Assembly: GCA_963521185.1 (NCBI GenBank)
Contig: CAUQTV010000003.1
Span: forward strand, 248,001-312,000
DNA from: Enterobacter_D sp963521185
GTDB taxonomy: Bacteria; Pseudomonadota; Gammaproteobacteria; Enterobacterales; Enterobacteriaceae
DNA: 64,000 nt
Reading direction: 5' to 3'
Part shown: positions 44,241-53,131 of the stretch, one piece after another
Layout: the number at the start of each line of letters is the position of its first letter
Numbering within the stretch: the first letter of the stretch is position 1
The notes under the pieces: generated by a model
What the model was told of the DNA's origin: nothing
Databases searched by the model: none
What the model saw: the letters and a program-made list of their open reading frames with translations, nothing else
Program-made: the position numbers and the translations under genes

Positions 44241-44813
44241 TTAATCCGCGTGGCTGCTGAAAATCAAATCCAGCGCCGGGTAATTCCACAAACTCGCGGG
44301 CGTCACGGTTTTGCGCTGCCACGGAATGGTGCCCATAAACCAGAAACGCCAGAAGGTTAATTTCGCATCAGGATTGCTGTTGAGCAACTGATCGAAGGTT
44401 TCCACTTCGCCGACGGGCAGCGCCAGCGCCTCGCGATAAATATCGAAGACGAATTTTGAGCAAAACTGGCGTGATGAATCGTAATTAAACCCGGTGTGAT
44501 ACACCTTGCGCAGCCGCGAAGGCACCTGCGCGGTAATACTCTTTTTCTGCGCATCGGTCAGGCCACAGGCGAGACGCCGAATAGCGTAGCGCTGCTGCGC
44601 TGAGCGTCGAATAAAACGCGTTAATGATGTGGTGGTCGAGAGCGGAATACGGCTTTCGGCGACCACATAATCCATGCCGTCGTGACCAATAATAATGCCC
44701 ACGTGATTGCTCCAGCAGCGGGAGGCGGCGGAAATCTCGCGAAAAAGCGCGCTGCCGACGCTGGTAAAAACAATGTCACCGACTTCAAAATCTGTAGGGT
44801 ATTTTGCCTGCAT
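44241..44813 (-). CDS. YebB-family permuted papain-like enzyme
   Basis: A 190-residue homologue of E. coli YebB (200 residues), an NlpC/P60-related family. FEVGDIVFTSVGSALFREIS precedes the conserved CWSNHVGIIIGHDG with the candidate catalytic Cys and His, and VAESRIPLSTTTSLTRFIRR and FCSKFVFDIYREAL follow. The family is classed as circularly permuted papain-like; activity is unknown. E. coli has yebB far from the allantoin genes, but here it sits between glxK and allE on the minus strand, downstream of the allDCE terminator. AAGGAGACGAAAG lies just before the ATG. Confidence 0.88.
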   Translation of the reverse strand: MQAKYPTDFEVGDIVFTSVGSALFREISAASRCWSNHVGIIIGHDGMDYVVAESRIPLSTTTSLTRFIRRSAQQRYAIRRLACGLTDAQKKSITAQVPSRLRKVYHTGFNYDSSRQFCSKFVFDIYREALALPVGEVETFDQLLNSNPDAKLTFWRFWFMGTIPWQRKTVTPASLWNYPALDLIFSSHAD

Positions 44814-44959
44814 CTTTCGTCTCCTTGACGGTTATTTATTCCCGTATCGCGGGCTATATTACCACGGTTATTAATATTGCTGGCACGCTGCGATATTTAT
44901 TACTTTGATGAATGTTGTGGGCTTAATTTTGCTGAAATTATTGGTGAGGTTTATGAATA

Positions 44960-44988
44960 ATAAAAAAAGCCACGACCGGAGTCGTGGC
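44960..44988 (-). terminator. Terminator of the allD-allC-allE operon
   Basis: On the minus strand GCCACGAC pairs with GTCGTGGC around TCCG, and the stem runs into seven Ts followed by ATTATT. It follows the allE stop by about 47 bases. The stretch 44814-44959 is AT-rich and has no gene; it probably holds the yebB-like promoter. Confidence 0.92.
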
Positions 44989-45034
44989 AAAATCCAACAT
45001 AGCTAAACAAAAACTTCAGGGAACGATGGTGCGG

Positions 45035-45817
45035 TTAAATTTCCACGTCGCGGTGACAATCTTTGGAATAGATATAGCTGAACGCCTCGCGGCCCACGCC
45101 ATAACCGGCTTGCAGTGAATAGGCACCCATAAAAATGTAATCGCCTTTTTTCACCGGCACCCAGGTGTTGTCGAGGTTATAGACACCCTGGCCGGAAAGA
45201 ATGTAGGCCCCGTGTTCCTGAACGTGCGTTTCGATATAACCGTGGCTGGCACCCGGCGCGAACGACAAAATGTGCATGTTCATGTCGAATCCCAGCTCTT
45301 TTGGCAGGAAGTCCTGCAAAATCACATCTTCCATGCCTTCGTAATGAATCTTTTCCAGTTCATTGGAATTGCCTGCAACCCGATACGGCGCGTGACCGTC
45401 CAGCGGAATATAGCGGCGCTTGTAGAGGAAAATCTGACTGTCGGTAGACTGAGCGTTTGTGAAGGTCATCAGCATGCCCGGCGGGCAATAGAGGTAGCCG
45501 CCCTCGGTCAGGGAGAAGGTTTCGCCGTCGGCGCAGGCTTCAACGGCACCGTGGATCACCCAGGCAAAGGTTTCAATGCCGTCACCGCCAAAACCCTGCT
45601 GGTTACCGCCGTTTTTATGCAGCGTGACCAGATAGTCCACAAAGGTGGCACCCAGTTTTGGCGTCGAGAGGATGGTCACATCGCAGTCGTCAAAGCCCGG
45701 CACAATGTTTTTGACCAGGCCATCCGGCGTCAGCAGCGCATAATTACCGTGGCGCACAATGGCGCGGCTCGCCAGTAAATCGTCGCGATAGCCGGTAACG
45801 TTATTAAGATATCCCAT
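45035..45817 (-). CDS. allE: (S)-ureidoglycine aminohydrolase AllE
   Basis: AllE (YlbA) removes ammonia from (S)-ureidoglycine to give (S)-ureidoglycolate. The 260-residue bicupin matches E. coli AllE (261). The second cupin carries the Mn ligands in MNMHILSFAPGASHGYIETHVQEHGAYIL and LSGQGVYNLDNTWVPVKKGD, with E, H, H and Q residues conserved. One residue is missing near the C-terminus relative to E. coli (GVGREAFS). It lies five bases after allC and closes the operon. Confidence 0.96.
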   Translation of the reverse strand: MGYLNNVTGYRDDLLASRAIVRHGNYALLTPDGLVKNIVPGFDDCDVTILSTPKLGATFVDYLVTLHKNGGNQQGFGGDGIETFAWVIHGAVEACADGETFSLTEGGYLYCPPGMLMTFTNAQSTDSQIFLYKRRYIPLDGHAPYRVAGNSNELEKIHYEGMEDVILQDFLPKELGFDMNMHILSFAPGASHGYIETHVQEHGAYILSGQGVYNLDNTWVPVKKGDYIFMGAYSLQAGYGVGREAFSYIYSKDCHRDVEI

Positions 45818-45822
45818 GGTAT

Positions 45823-47058
45823 TTACTCCTGATAAGCCAGTTGATAGAGCATCAGCGCCAGCGTTTTCACGCCGAGGGCCAGATCGGTAATCGCGGTTTT
45901 TTCCGCCGGGTTATGGCTAATGCCATTGATGCTTGGCATGAAAATCATGCAGGTCGGGACGCGCGGGGCAAAAATTTGCGCGTCGTGGCCCGCGCCGCTG
46001 TGCATCACGCGGTAGCTGATGCGCTCTTTCTCGCACACCGCCGCCAGCTGCTGCACCAGCTGTGGGTTCATGGGCACCGGCGCTTCATCCATCCATAAAT
46101 CGATATCAATGCTGATGTCCATTTCCGCACAAATGCGCCGCATGTCCGCTTCCAGACCAGTGGTAAAGGCGTGTAGCTGTTCGGCGTCGGTGTGGCGGCA
46201 ATCGAGGGTAAACAGCGTCTTGCCCGGCACCACGTTGACGGTGTTGGGCTGCGGCTCGACCTTGCCGAACGTCAGCACCAGTGGATCGCCAAACGCCTGC
46301 GCTTTAGCGATGGATTCGCTGCAAATGCGGCTAAACGCGTGCACGGTGTCGCGGCGAAAGCCCATCGGCGTGCTGCCGGCGTGGTTGGATTCGCCACACA
46401 GCGTCACTGTGTAGCGGCGCTGACCCACAATGGCGTTCACCACGCCAATCGACTGGCTGTGATGCTCCAGAATACGGCCCTGCTCGATGTGTAACTCAAC
46501 AAAAGCTTTGATGTCTTCGCGCGGTTTCAGTGGGGCGGCGGGCAGGGTAAAGCCGCAAGAGTGCATGGCATCAACGAAGTTCACGCCTTTCGCGTCGCAG
46601 ATGTCACGTACATCCGCCGGGTTGGCGAGGCCAAAAATATTTTTACTGCCCCAGAAGACGTAGGGAAAGCGGCTACCCTCTTCTTCAGCCAGCGCGACGG
46701 CTTCCAGGGTGCGCAGCGGTGCGCCAAAGGTCTCTTTCAGCCAGCGGATCGCCAGCCAGGCGGCCAGTGCGCCAAACTGCCCGTCCAGATTGCCGCCGTT
46801 CACCACGCTATCGATGTGCGAGCCGCTCAGCACGACCTCATGCGGGTATTTGGTGCCCGGCAGGCGCGCATACAGATTGCCAATGTCATCCACGCGGGTC
46901 TCAAGCCCGCTGTCGCTCATGCGCTGCTTAAACTGCTGCTGCGTTTCGCGCCATTCCGGGGAGTAGAGTAAACGGGTCAGCCCGCCCGTCGGATCGGCAC
47001 CGAATGATGAGAGCCACGGCAAGGTGTCCTCGATGGCCTTGCGAAATAGATTTTCCAT
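45823..47058 (-). CDS. allC: Allantoate amidohydrolase AllC
   Basis: AllC hydrolyses allantoate to (S)-ureidoglycine, CO2 and ammonia. The 411-residue protein is an M20-family peptidase-like amidohydrolase with a dinuclear Mn site. Conserved blocks are LSGSHIDSVVNGGNLDGQFG, ALAEEEGSRFPYVFWGS, ELHIEQGRIL, and MHSGAGHDAQIFAPRVPTCM. The ATG at 47058 (MENLFRKAIE) is chosen because it gives E. coli length and follows AGGATCTGAT. The longer ORF start at 47130 lies inside allD. Confidence 0.96.
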   Translation of the reverse strand: MENLFRKAIEDTLPWLSSFGADPTGGLTRLLYSPEWRETQQQFKQRMSDSGLETRVDDIGNLYARLPGTKYPHEVVLSGSHIDSVVNGGNLDGQFGALAAWLAIRWLKETFGAPLRTLEAVALAEEEGSRFPYVFWGSKNIFGLANPADVRDICDAKGVNFVDAMHSCGFTLPAAPLKPREDIKAFVELHIEQGRILEHHSQSIGVVNAIVGQRRYTVTLCGESNHAGSTPMGFRRDTVHAFSRICSESIAKAQAFGDPLVLTFGKVEPQPNTVNVVPGKTLFTLDCRHTDAEQLHAFTTGLEADMRRICAEMDISIDIDLWMDEAPVPMNPQLVQQLAAVCEKERISYRVMHSGAGHDAQIFAPRVPTCMIFMPSINGISHNPAEKTAITDLALGVKTLALMLYQLAYQE

Positions 47059-47080
47059 ATCAGATCCTGTTATCAGAAAA

Positions 47081-48130
47081 TTATTGTGCAAACGGATTTT
47101 TCGTTTCGTATGAGCGCTGATATAAATCATCGGCGATCAGGTAAGCGTATATATCATCGACAATCTCAATGCCGTTCTGCACCGAGGCCTGCTCATAAAG
47201 ATCTAAATTTTGGCCGGGGTAATAAACCTGTTTAAATCCCGGTGCGGGCGGCACCGCGTTTAATTCCTGCATGGTCTGGCTGATATGCTGGCGAAATAGT
47301 GCTGACGATGAGAAGAATTCCGGGTTAATGACAATATGCAACTGTCCCAGATTGCGCCCGGCGCTGAGGTCGTCATACATCGAGCTGACCTGTTTGCCAA
47401 AAGGCAGGCCCAGCAGCACGCCGGAGAGCACGTCGATCATCATCATCAGACCGTAGCCTTTTGGACCTGCGGCCGGGAGCAGGGCGTGCACAGCGAAAGG
47501 ATCGGTAGTGGGCGCGCCGTGTTTATCCACCGCCCAGCTGTCAGGAATCGATTCATTGCGCGAGCGGGCATCGAGGATTTTGCCCCATGCCTGCACGGTG
47601 GTCGCCATATCAAAGGTCATGATATCGCCGTTTTCACCGGGCGCGGCAAAGGCCAGCGGGTTGGTACCGTAGTAGATCTCCGCGCCGCCAAACGGCACCA
47701 CCATCGGGTCGGACTGGCACATAGAGATGCCAATCATGCCCGCTTTCGCCGCCTGCTGTACAAAGTACGAGATAGCCCCGCTATGGCCCATCTGGCGGAT
47801 GCCGACCACTGCCACGCCGTTCTCCTGGGCGATCTCAATGGCCCGTTCCATGCCCATTTTCGCCGCCACCTGTCCGGCGGCGTTATCGGCGTGCAATACC
47901 ATCGAGCACGGCCCGGTTGTCTCAAAAATAAACTCAGGATGGCGGTTGGTGCCGCCCTTTGAGATGCGCTCGGCGTAGTATTCGACGCGCACCGCGCCGT
48001 GAGAGTGGATGCCACGGGCATCGGCAAAGGCCAGCACTTCGGCGACCGTTGCCGCATGTTCGCCTGTAAGACCGGCTTTAGTGAGCTTATTTTCGATAAG
48101 CTGATGAAGCGTTTCCCGACTGACTTTCAT
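47081..48130 (-). CDS. allD: Ureidoglycolate dehydrogenase AllD
   Basis: AllD oxidises (S)-ureidoglycolate to oxalurate with NAD+, the anaerobic branch of the pathway. The 349 residues equal E. coli and belong to the malate/L-sulfolactate dehydrogenase family. The start MKVSRETLHQLIENKLTKAG, the ADARGIHSHGAVRVEYYAER region, IRQMGHSGAISYFVQQA and LLPAAGPKGYGLMMMIDVL are diagnostic. It leads the minus-strand allDCE operon and is divergent from fdrA, with a 289-bp control region between them. Confidence 0.96.
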   Translation of the reverse strand: MKVSRETLHQLIENKLTKAGLTGEHAATVAEVLAFADARGIHSHGAVRVEYYAERISKGGTNRHPEFIFETTGPCSMVLHADNAAGQVAAKMGMERAIEIAQENGVAVVGIRQMGHSGAISYFVQQAAKAGMIGISMCQSDPMVVPFGGAEIYYGTNPLAFAAPGENGDIMTFDMATTVQAWGKILDARSRNESIPDSWAVDKHGAPTTDPFAVHALLPAAGPKGYGLMMMIDVLSGVLLGLPFGKQVSSMYDDLSAGRNLGQLHIVINPEFFSSSALFRQHISQTMQELNAVPPAPGFKQVYYPGQNLDLYEQASVQNGIEIVDDIYAYLIADDLYQRSYETKNPFAQ

Positions 48131-48240
48131 CTGTCTTCCTTTTGACCACGGTATAAATCCTGACTGGTGTCTAACATACCCGTTAAATTAATCAAATATG
48201 TGATCCTGATGGGTAAAATAATATAATTAAGTTTTATTTG

Positions 48241-48318
48241 ATAATCGCATCGTATTCATCGGTGTTTATTAAATAATAGGCGCTATATAAATTCACCCAT
48301 TAATAACGATGCGACTAT
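48241..48318. promoter_or_regulatory. 13-bp inverted repeat in the allD-fdrA control region
   Basis: ATAATCGCATCGT (48241-48253) and ACGATGCGACTAT (48306-48318) are inverted copies with one mismatch, 52 bp apart. The whole 289-bp region is AT-rich and divergent, and E. coli AllS acts here. I infer an activator site, but AllS binding to these arms is not shown by the sequence itself. Confidence 0.6.
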
Positions 48319-48344
48319 TTGAATTAATTTACTAATGATTCGCC

Positions 48345-48360
48345 TGTGATATTTATCACT
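48345..48360. promoter_or_regulatory. fdrA: CRP/FNR-like palindrome upstream of fdrA
   Basis: TGTGATATTTATCACT fits TGTGA-N6-TCACA except for the last base. Its GTGATA/TATCAC arms also resemble a half-degenerate FNR box. It lies 60 bases upstream of the fdrA start codon. Confidence 0.55.
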
Positions 48361-48419
48361 CTCTTTGTCTGCGCGGCTGTATAGCCTTGCTGCAAATAAT
48401 GCACTAGCGGGAGAGGGTT

Positions 48420-50087
48420 ATGATCCACGCCTTTATTAAAAAAGGGTGTTTTCAGGATTCAGTCAGTTTAATGATTATTTCGCGAAAATTGAGTGATGCT
48501 GAAGACGTTGATGATGTGTCGGTAATGATGGGGACGCCTGCGAATAAATCGCTGCTGGAGGCGACCGGGTTCTGGCATGACGATTTCAACAGCGCCACGC
48601 CGAACGATATTTGCGTGGCGATCCGCACCAGCCATGCCGATGCCGCTATTGCGCAGCGCACGCTTGCACAGCTTGAAAGCGCGCTCAGTTCGCTGGCTCA
48701 GCTTGACAGCGGCAGCCAGTCGTTAATGCAGGCGCGGCGTTTTGCCAGCGCCAGCGAGAAACTGCCGCAGGCCAATCTGATGCTGATTTCGGTGGCCGGT
48801 GAATACGCCGCTGACGTGGCGCACCAGGCGCTGGATCACGGCAAAAACGTCATGATCTTTTCCGATAACGTCACGCTGGAAGATGAGATCGCGCTGAAAA
48901 AACGCGCCCGCGACAAGGGGTTGATTGTCATGGGGCCGGACTGCGGCACCGCGATTCTGGCTGGCGCGCCGCTGGCGTTTGCCAACGTAATGCCGCAGGG
49001 CAACATCGGCGTGACAGGCGCATCCGGCACCGGCATTCAGGAACTGGTGTCGCAAATTGCGCTGGGCGGCGAGGGCATCACCCACGCCATTGGCCTCGGC
49101 GGGCGCGATTTGCGCGCGGAAGTGGGCGGCATCAGCGCGCTGACGGCGCTTGAGATCTTAAGCCAGGACGCGCAAAGCCAGGTGCTGGCCTTCGTCTCCA
49201 AGCCGCCCGCTGACGCCGTGCGTGAAACCATCGTGACGGCGATGAAAGCCAGCGGCAAGCCCGTGGTGGCGCTGTTTCTCGGCTTTGATGCGCCCAACGC
49301 GCGTGATGAAAACGTCTTTTTCGCCCGCACGCTGGATGAGGCCGCGCGCATCGCCTGCCTGCTTTCCCGCGTGGAAGCCCGACGTGCACAGATGGCATCA
49401 GTGAGCGGGTGCACACTTCGCGGCTTATACACCGGTGGCACCCTCGCGGCAGAGGCCGCGCTGCTGCTGGCAAATCATCTCCAGGTCACCACCGACGCGG
49501 ATCATCATCAGGGCATGATGCTAAACGCCGCAGGGCATCAGGTTATCGATTTAGGGGACGACTTCTACACCGTCGGTCGCCCGCATCCGATGATTGACCC
49601 GTCGCTGCGCAACCAGCTGATTGCCGATCTGGCGTTTATGCCGCAGGTCGGCGTGCTGCTGCTCGACGTGGTGATCGGCTACGGCGCAACCAGCGATCCG
49701 GCGACATCCCTTGCCGGGGCGTGCCAGCGCGCGCGCGCCGGACGCGACGCGGATCATCCGCTGCATATTATTGCCACCGTCACTGGCACCGAGCGCGATC
49801 CTCAGTGCCGCTCAGCGCAAATCGCCCTGCTTGAAGATGCGGGCATTGACGTCGTGGATTCCCTGCCGGAAGCCACGCTGCTGGCGGCAGAACTCATCCG
49901 CACGCCAGCGCGCGTCACGCACAGCGCACCTGCCGCACTGCTCAGCAATACGGCGGTGATCAACGCGGGACTGCGCAGCTTCGCGCTGGATCTGCAAGCC
50001 GCGAACGTCCCGGTTGTTCACTATCAATGGTCGCCCGTCGCCGGTGGCAACAAAAAACTGGCCCGTTTATTAGAACGTCTGCAATAA
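48420..50087 (+). CDS. fdrA: FdrA (AllF), oxamate carbamoyltransferase subunit
   Basis: FdrA is related to succinyl-CoA synthetase/ATP-citrate lyase-type proteins. It is now assigned, with YlbE and YlbF, to the enzyme that splits oxalurate to oxamate and carbamoyl phosphate. The 555 residues equal E. coli. Visible blocks are a CoA-binding-like half (LISVAGEYAADVAHQALDHG, GPDCGTAILAGAPLAFANVM, GASGTGIQELVSQIALGGEG) and a C-terminal half (IDLGDDFYTVGRPHPMIDPS, TVTGTERDPQCRSAQIALLE). The ATG follows GGGAGAGGG. It leads the plus-strand operon with ylbE, ylbF and ybcF. Confidence 0.94.
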   Translation: MIHAFIKKGCFQDSVSLMIISRKLSDAEDVDDVSVMMGTPANKSLLEATGFWHDDFNSATPNDICVAIRTSHADAAIAQRTLAQLESALSSLAQLDSGSQSLMQARRFASASEKLPQANLMLISVAGEYAADVAHQALDHGKNVMIFSDNVTLEDEIALKKRARDKGLIVMGPDCGTAILAGAPLAFANVMPQGNIGVTGASGTGIQELVSQIALGGEGITHAIGLGGRDLRAEVGGISALTALEILSQDAQSQVLAFVSKPPADAVRETIVTAMKASGKPVVALFLGFDAPNARDENVFFARTLDEAARIACLLSRVEARRAQMASVSGCTLRGLYTGGTLAAEAALLLANHLQVTTDADHHQGMMLNAAGHQVIDLGDDFYTVGRPHPMIDPSLRNQLIADLAFMPQVGVLLLDVVIGYGATSDPATSLAGACQRARAGRDADHPLHIIATVTGTERDPQCRSAQIALLEDAGIDVVDSLPEATLLAAELIRTPARVTHSAPAALLSNTAVINAGLRSFALDLQAANVPVVHYQWSPVAGGNKKLARLLERLQ

Positions 50088-50096
50088 GAGGTGTTT

Positions 50097-51356
50097 ATGT
50101 TTTCATCAGTGGCGCAAGCCAATGCCGCAGTAATTGAAAAAATTCGTCAGGCGCGTCCGCACTGGCTGGATGTGAAACCCGCAGGTGAGGTCATTAGCGC
50201 GCTGAATCAGGGCAAAACCCTGCTCCACGCCGGGCCGCCGATGCGCTGGCAGGAGATGACCGGGCCAATGAAGGGCGCGTGCATCGGTGCCTGTTTGTTT
50301 GAAGGCTGGGCCAGCGATGAGCAAAAAGCGCTCAACCTGCTCGAAGGAGGCAACGTGGAGTTTGTGCCGTGCCACCACGTTAACGCCGTCGGGCCGATGG
50401 GCGGGATCACCTCCGCCAGTATGCCGATGCTGGTGGTGGAAAACCTCACCGATGGCAACCGCGCATACTGCAACCTCAATGAAGGCATTGGCAAAGTGAT
50501 GCGCTTCGGCGCTTACGGAGAAGATGTCCAGGCGCGTCACCGCTGGATGCGTGATGTGTTAATGCCGATCCTGAGCGGGGCGTTAGGGCGCATGCCGCAG
50601 GGCGTTGATCTGACGGCGATGATGGCGCAGGGCATCACCATGGGCGATGAATTCCATCAGCGTAATATCGCCACCTCGGCGCTGCTGATGCGCACGCTCG
50701 CGCCGCACATCGCCCGCCTCGACGCCGACAAACAGCAGGTCGCCGAAGTGATGGATTTCTTAAGCGTCACCGATCAGTTCTTCCTGAACCTGGCGATGGC
50801 CTTTTGCAAAGCGGCGATGGACGCGGGCGCACAGGTACGCGCGGGCACTATCGTCACCGCCATGACCCGCAACGGCGACATGTTTGGCATTCGCGTCAGC
50901 GGCCTGGGCGATCGCTGGTTTACCGCGCCGGTGAACACGCCGCAGGGGCTGTTCTTTACCGGCTACGGTCAGGATCAGGCCAACCCGGACATGGGGGACA
51001 GCGCAATCACCGAAACCTACGGCATTGGCGGCGCGGCAATGATCGCCGCACCAGGCGTGACGCGCTTTGTCGGCGCGGGAGGTATGGAGGCGGCGCAGTC
51101 CGTTTCCGAAGAGATGGCGGAGATTTTCCTCGAACGCAACATGCAGTTGCCGATCCCCGGCTGGAATTTCCAGGGCGCGTGCCTCGGACTGGACGTGCGC
51201 CGCATCGTCGAAACGGGCATTACGCCGCTCATCAATACCGGCATCGCGCACAAAGAGGCGGGCATTGGGCAGATTGGCGCAGGCACGGTGCGTGCGCCGC
51301 TGGCCTGCTTCGAACAGGCGCTGGAAGCGCTGGCTGAAGATCTGGGCGTCAACTGA
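50097..51356 (+). CDS. ylbE: YlbE (AllG), DUF1116 oxamate carbamoyltransferase subunit
   Basis: A 419-residue DUF1116 protein, complete here. In E. coli K-12 the ylbE frame is reported as interrupted. Conserved segments include LLHAGPPMRWQEMTGPMKGA, NLLEGGNVEFVPCHHVNAVG, GPMGGITSASMPMLVVEN, GITMGDEFHQRNIATSALLM and INTGIAHKEAGIGQIGAGTV. The ATG at 50097 is chosen because AAGAGG ends about five bases upstream; a GTG at 50091 is the only other nearby start. It lies nine bases after fdrA, so it is translationally close to it. Confidence 0.92.
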   Translation: MFSSVAQANAAVIEKIRQARPHWLDVKPAGEVISALNQGKTLLHAGPPMRWQEMTGPMKGACIGACLFEGWASDEQKALNLLEGGNVEFVPCHHVNAVGPMGGITSASMPMLVVENLTDGNRAYCNLNEGIGKVMRFGAYGEDVQARHRWMRDVLMPILSGALGRMPQGVDLTAMMAQGITMGDEFHQRNIATSALLMRTLAPHIARLDADKQQVAEVMDFLSVTDQFFLNLAMAFCKAAMDAGAQVRAGTIVTAMTRNGDMFGIRVSGLGDRWFTAPVNTPQGLFFTGYGQDQANPDMGDSAITETYGIGGAAMIAAPGVTRFVGAGGMEAAQSVSEEMAEIFLERNMQLPIPGWNFQGACLGLDVRRIVETGITPLINTGIAHKEAGIGQIGAGTVRAPLACFEQALEALAEDLGVN

Positions 51357-52163
51357 GTGCGGATCATCGTGCCGCTGATGGGCAGCCAGCATGCACCGGC
51401 GCACCACCAGCCGTGGCAACCGGCGGGCGTCTGGGCGCGGTCGATCAACCTGGCGGGAGATCACAGCGCGCTGCTGACGCTGCACCGGCGGGGAAGCGGC
51501 ATCAGCCCTGGCGGCTGGGTGCTACGCGGTAACGACTTTGACTGCGTCGCACAGGCGCTGCGCCACGGTGCCCGCGTGCAGGCGCAGCCGGAGGGGCTGC
51601 TGATCGACGATTGCTTGCTGGCGATCCCCCGACGGCAGTGCTCGCTGCGTCTCGTGTCGCGCGGCCCGAAGTCGTTGTTCACTCTGGCGGCACAGCATAG
51701 CGCGCAGCCAACGGGGCTGTACGGCCCACTGCGTCAGGCGATGTCGCAGCCGCTGGCTTTGCCGCTGCGGGCGTTTTGCGCGGGGTTTGCCGCGTCGCTC
51801 ACCGGGCAGACCACCGACTGGAGCGACTGGCTCGGCAAAGGCCCTGGGCTGACACCAAGCCACGACGATATGCTGGTCGGCATGCTACTGGCTGCGCGCT
51901 ATTTCGGCGCATCCCCGGCGGAAGATTTCTTTGCCGCCAGCGGGGCGTTACCGGCGCTCACCACCCGGGTGAGCGTCAGCTATTTACAGCACGCGGTGCG
52001 GGGCTGTTTCGCCTCGCCGCTGGTGCATTTTGCGCTGGCGTCAGGCCATCCACGGCGGCTTTCGCAGGCCACCGCCACGCTGCTTGAACTTGGACACACG
52101 TCCGGAGCCGACACCTTACTGGGCTTCTGGCTCGGACAAACAGTCATAAAAGGATCGCTATGA
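51357..52163 (+). CDS. ylbF: YlbF (AllH), DUF2877 oxamate carbamoyltransferase subunit
   Basis: A 268-residue DUF2877 protein similar to E. coli YlbF (271). GPGGWVLR-type and GKGPGLTPSHDDMLVGMLLA motifs, TTRVSVSYLQHAVRGCFASP and LGHTSGADTLLGFWLGQ match. It starts with GTG at 51357 directly after the ylbE TGA, so translation is coupled, and its stop overlaps the ybcF start as ATGA. Its sequence is more diverged from E. coli than its neighbours in the N-terminal half. The role in the complex is taken from the known family. Confidence 0.9.
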   Translation: MRIIVPLMGSQHAPAHHQPWQPAGVWARSINLAGDHSALLTLHRRGSGISPGGWVLRGNDFDCVAQALRHGARVQAQPEGLLIDDCLLAIPRRQCSLRLVSRGPKSLFTLAAQHSAQPTGLYGPLRQAMSQPLALPLRAFCAGFAASLTGQTTDWSDWLGKGPGLTPSHDDMLVGMLLAARYFGASPAEDFFAASGALPALTTRVSVSYLQHAVRGCFASPLVHFALASGHPRRLSQATATLLELGHTSGADTLLGFWLGQTVIKGSL

Positions 52164-53056
52164 AAACGCTGGTCGTCGCCCTGGGCGGCAATGCACTGTT
52201 GCAGCGCGGGGAAGCGCTGACGGTTGAAAATCAGTATCGCAATATCGACAGTGCCGTACCGGCGCTGGTTCGGCTGGCGAAGCGCTATCGCCTGGCGATT
52301 GTGCACGGCAACGGGCCGCAGGTCGGCCTGCTGGCGCTGCAAAACCAGGCTTATCAGGATGAGGTTAAGCCCTATCCGCTGGATGTGCTGGTGGCGGAAA
52401 GCCAGGGCATGATTGGCTATATGCTGGCGCAGCGCCTGATGCAGCAGCCAGGGATGCCGCCGGTGACCACGCTGATGACGCGCATTGCGGTGGCGCAGGA
52501 CGATCCGGCCTTTGACGCGCCGGAGAAGTTTATCGGCCCGGTGTATGCGCAGGAAGAGCAGGCGCAGCTTGAGGCGCAGCACGGCTGGCAGATGAAGCGC
52601 GACGGTCGGTTTGTGCGTCGGGTCGTCGCGTCACCCGCGCCGCTGCGCATTGCCGACAGCGAGGCGATTTCGCTGTTGCTCAATGAAGGGCACGTGGTGA
52701 TTTGCAGCGGTGGCGGCGGTGTGCCGGTGCTGGAAAACGGGCAGGGCGTGGAAGCGGTGATCGATAAAGATCTGGCGGCGGCGCTATTGGCGGAGCAGAT
52801 CAACGCCGACGGGCTGGTGATTTTGACCGATGCCGATGCGGTGTATGAACACTGGGGAACGCCGCAGGCGCGGGCGATAAGACGGGCTACCCCCGCAGAG
52901 CTTGCGCCCTTCGCCAAAGCTGACGGTGCGATGGGGCCAAAAGTGGCGGCGGTAAGCGGTTACGTGACGCGGCGGGGAAAACCCGCTTGGATCGGTGCGT
53001 TAACGCGCATCGATGAGACGCTGGCCGGTGAGGCGGGAACCTGCATTTGTGTTTAG
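52160..53056 (+). CDS. ybcF: Carbamate kinase YbcF (AllK)
   Basis: Carbamate kinase makes ATP from carbamoyl phosphate and ADP, the energy-yielding end of oxalurate breakdown. The 298 residues show the amino-acid-kinase fold. LVVALGGNALLQRGEALTVE opens the protein, HGNGPQVGLLALQN binds substrate, RRVVASPAPLRI, CSGGGGVPVLENG and IDKDLAAALLAEQI follow, and FAKADGAMGPKVAAV ends the core. E. coli YbcF has 297. It overlaps the ylbF stop by four bases. Confidence 0.96.
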   Translation: MKTLVVALGGNALLQRGEALTVENQYRNIDSAVPALVRLAKRYRLAIVHGNGPQVGLLALQNQAYQDEVKPYPLDVLVAESQGMIGYMLAQRLMQQPGMPPVTTLMTRIAVAQDDPAFDAPEKFIGPVYAQEEQAQLEAQHGWQMKRDGRFVRRVVASPAPLRIADSEAISLLLNEGHVVICSGGGGVPVLENGQGVEAVIDKDLAAALLAEQINADGLVILTDADAVYEHWGTPQARAIRRATPAELAPFAKADGAMGPKVAAVSGYVTRRGKPAWIGALTRIDETLAGEAGTCICV

Positions 53057-53067
53057 TGGGGGGATTT

Positions 53068-53127
53068 GCCGGGCGGCACTGCGTTTGCCCGGCCTACGGC
53101 CCGTTAAGCCTGCGCCACCGGGCGTGT
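53068..53127. repeat. REP-like elements between ybcF and purK
   Basis: GCCGGGCGGCACTGCG-TTTGCCCGGCCTAC (53068-53097) and a GCCTGCGCCACCGGGCGTG half-unit (53109-53127) are REP-type sequences between the convergent ybcF and purK genes. Confidence 0.75.
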
Positions 53128-53131
53128 CATC

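Noticed and set aside
50091..51356. ylbE as a pseudogene, as in E. coli K-12
   Set aside because: The frame is open over 419 codons with all conserved blocks, so it is called intact.
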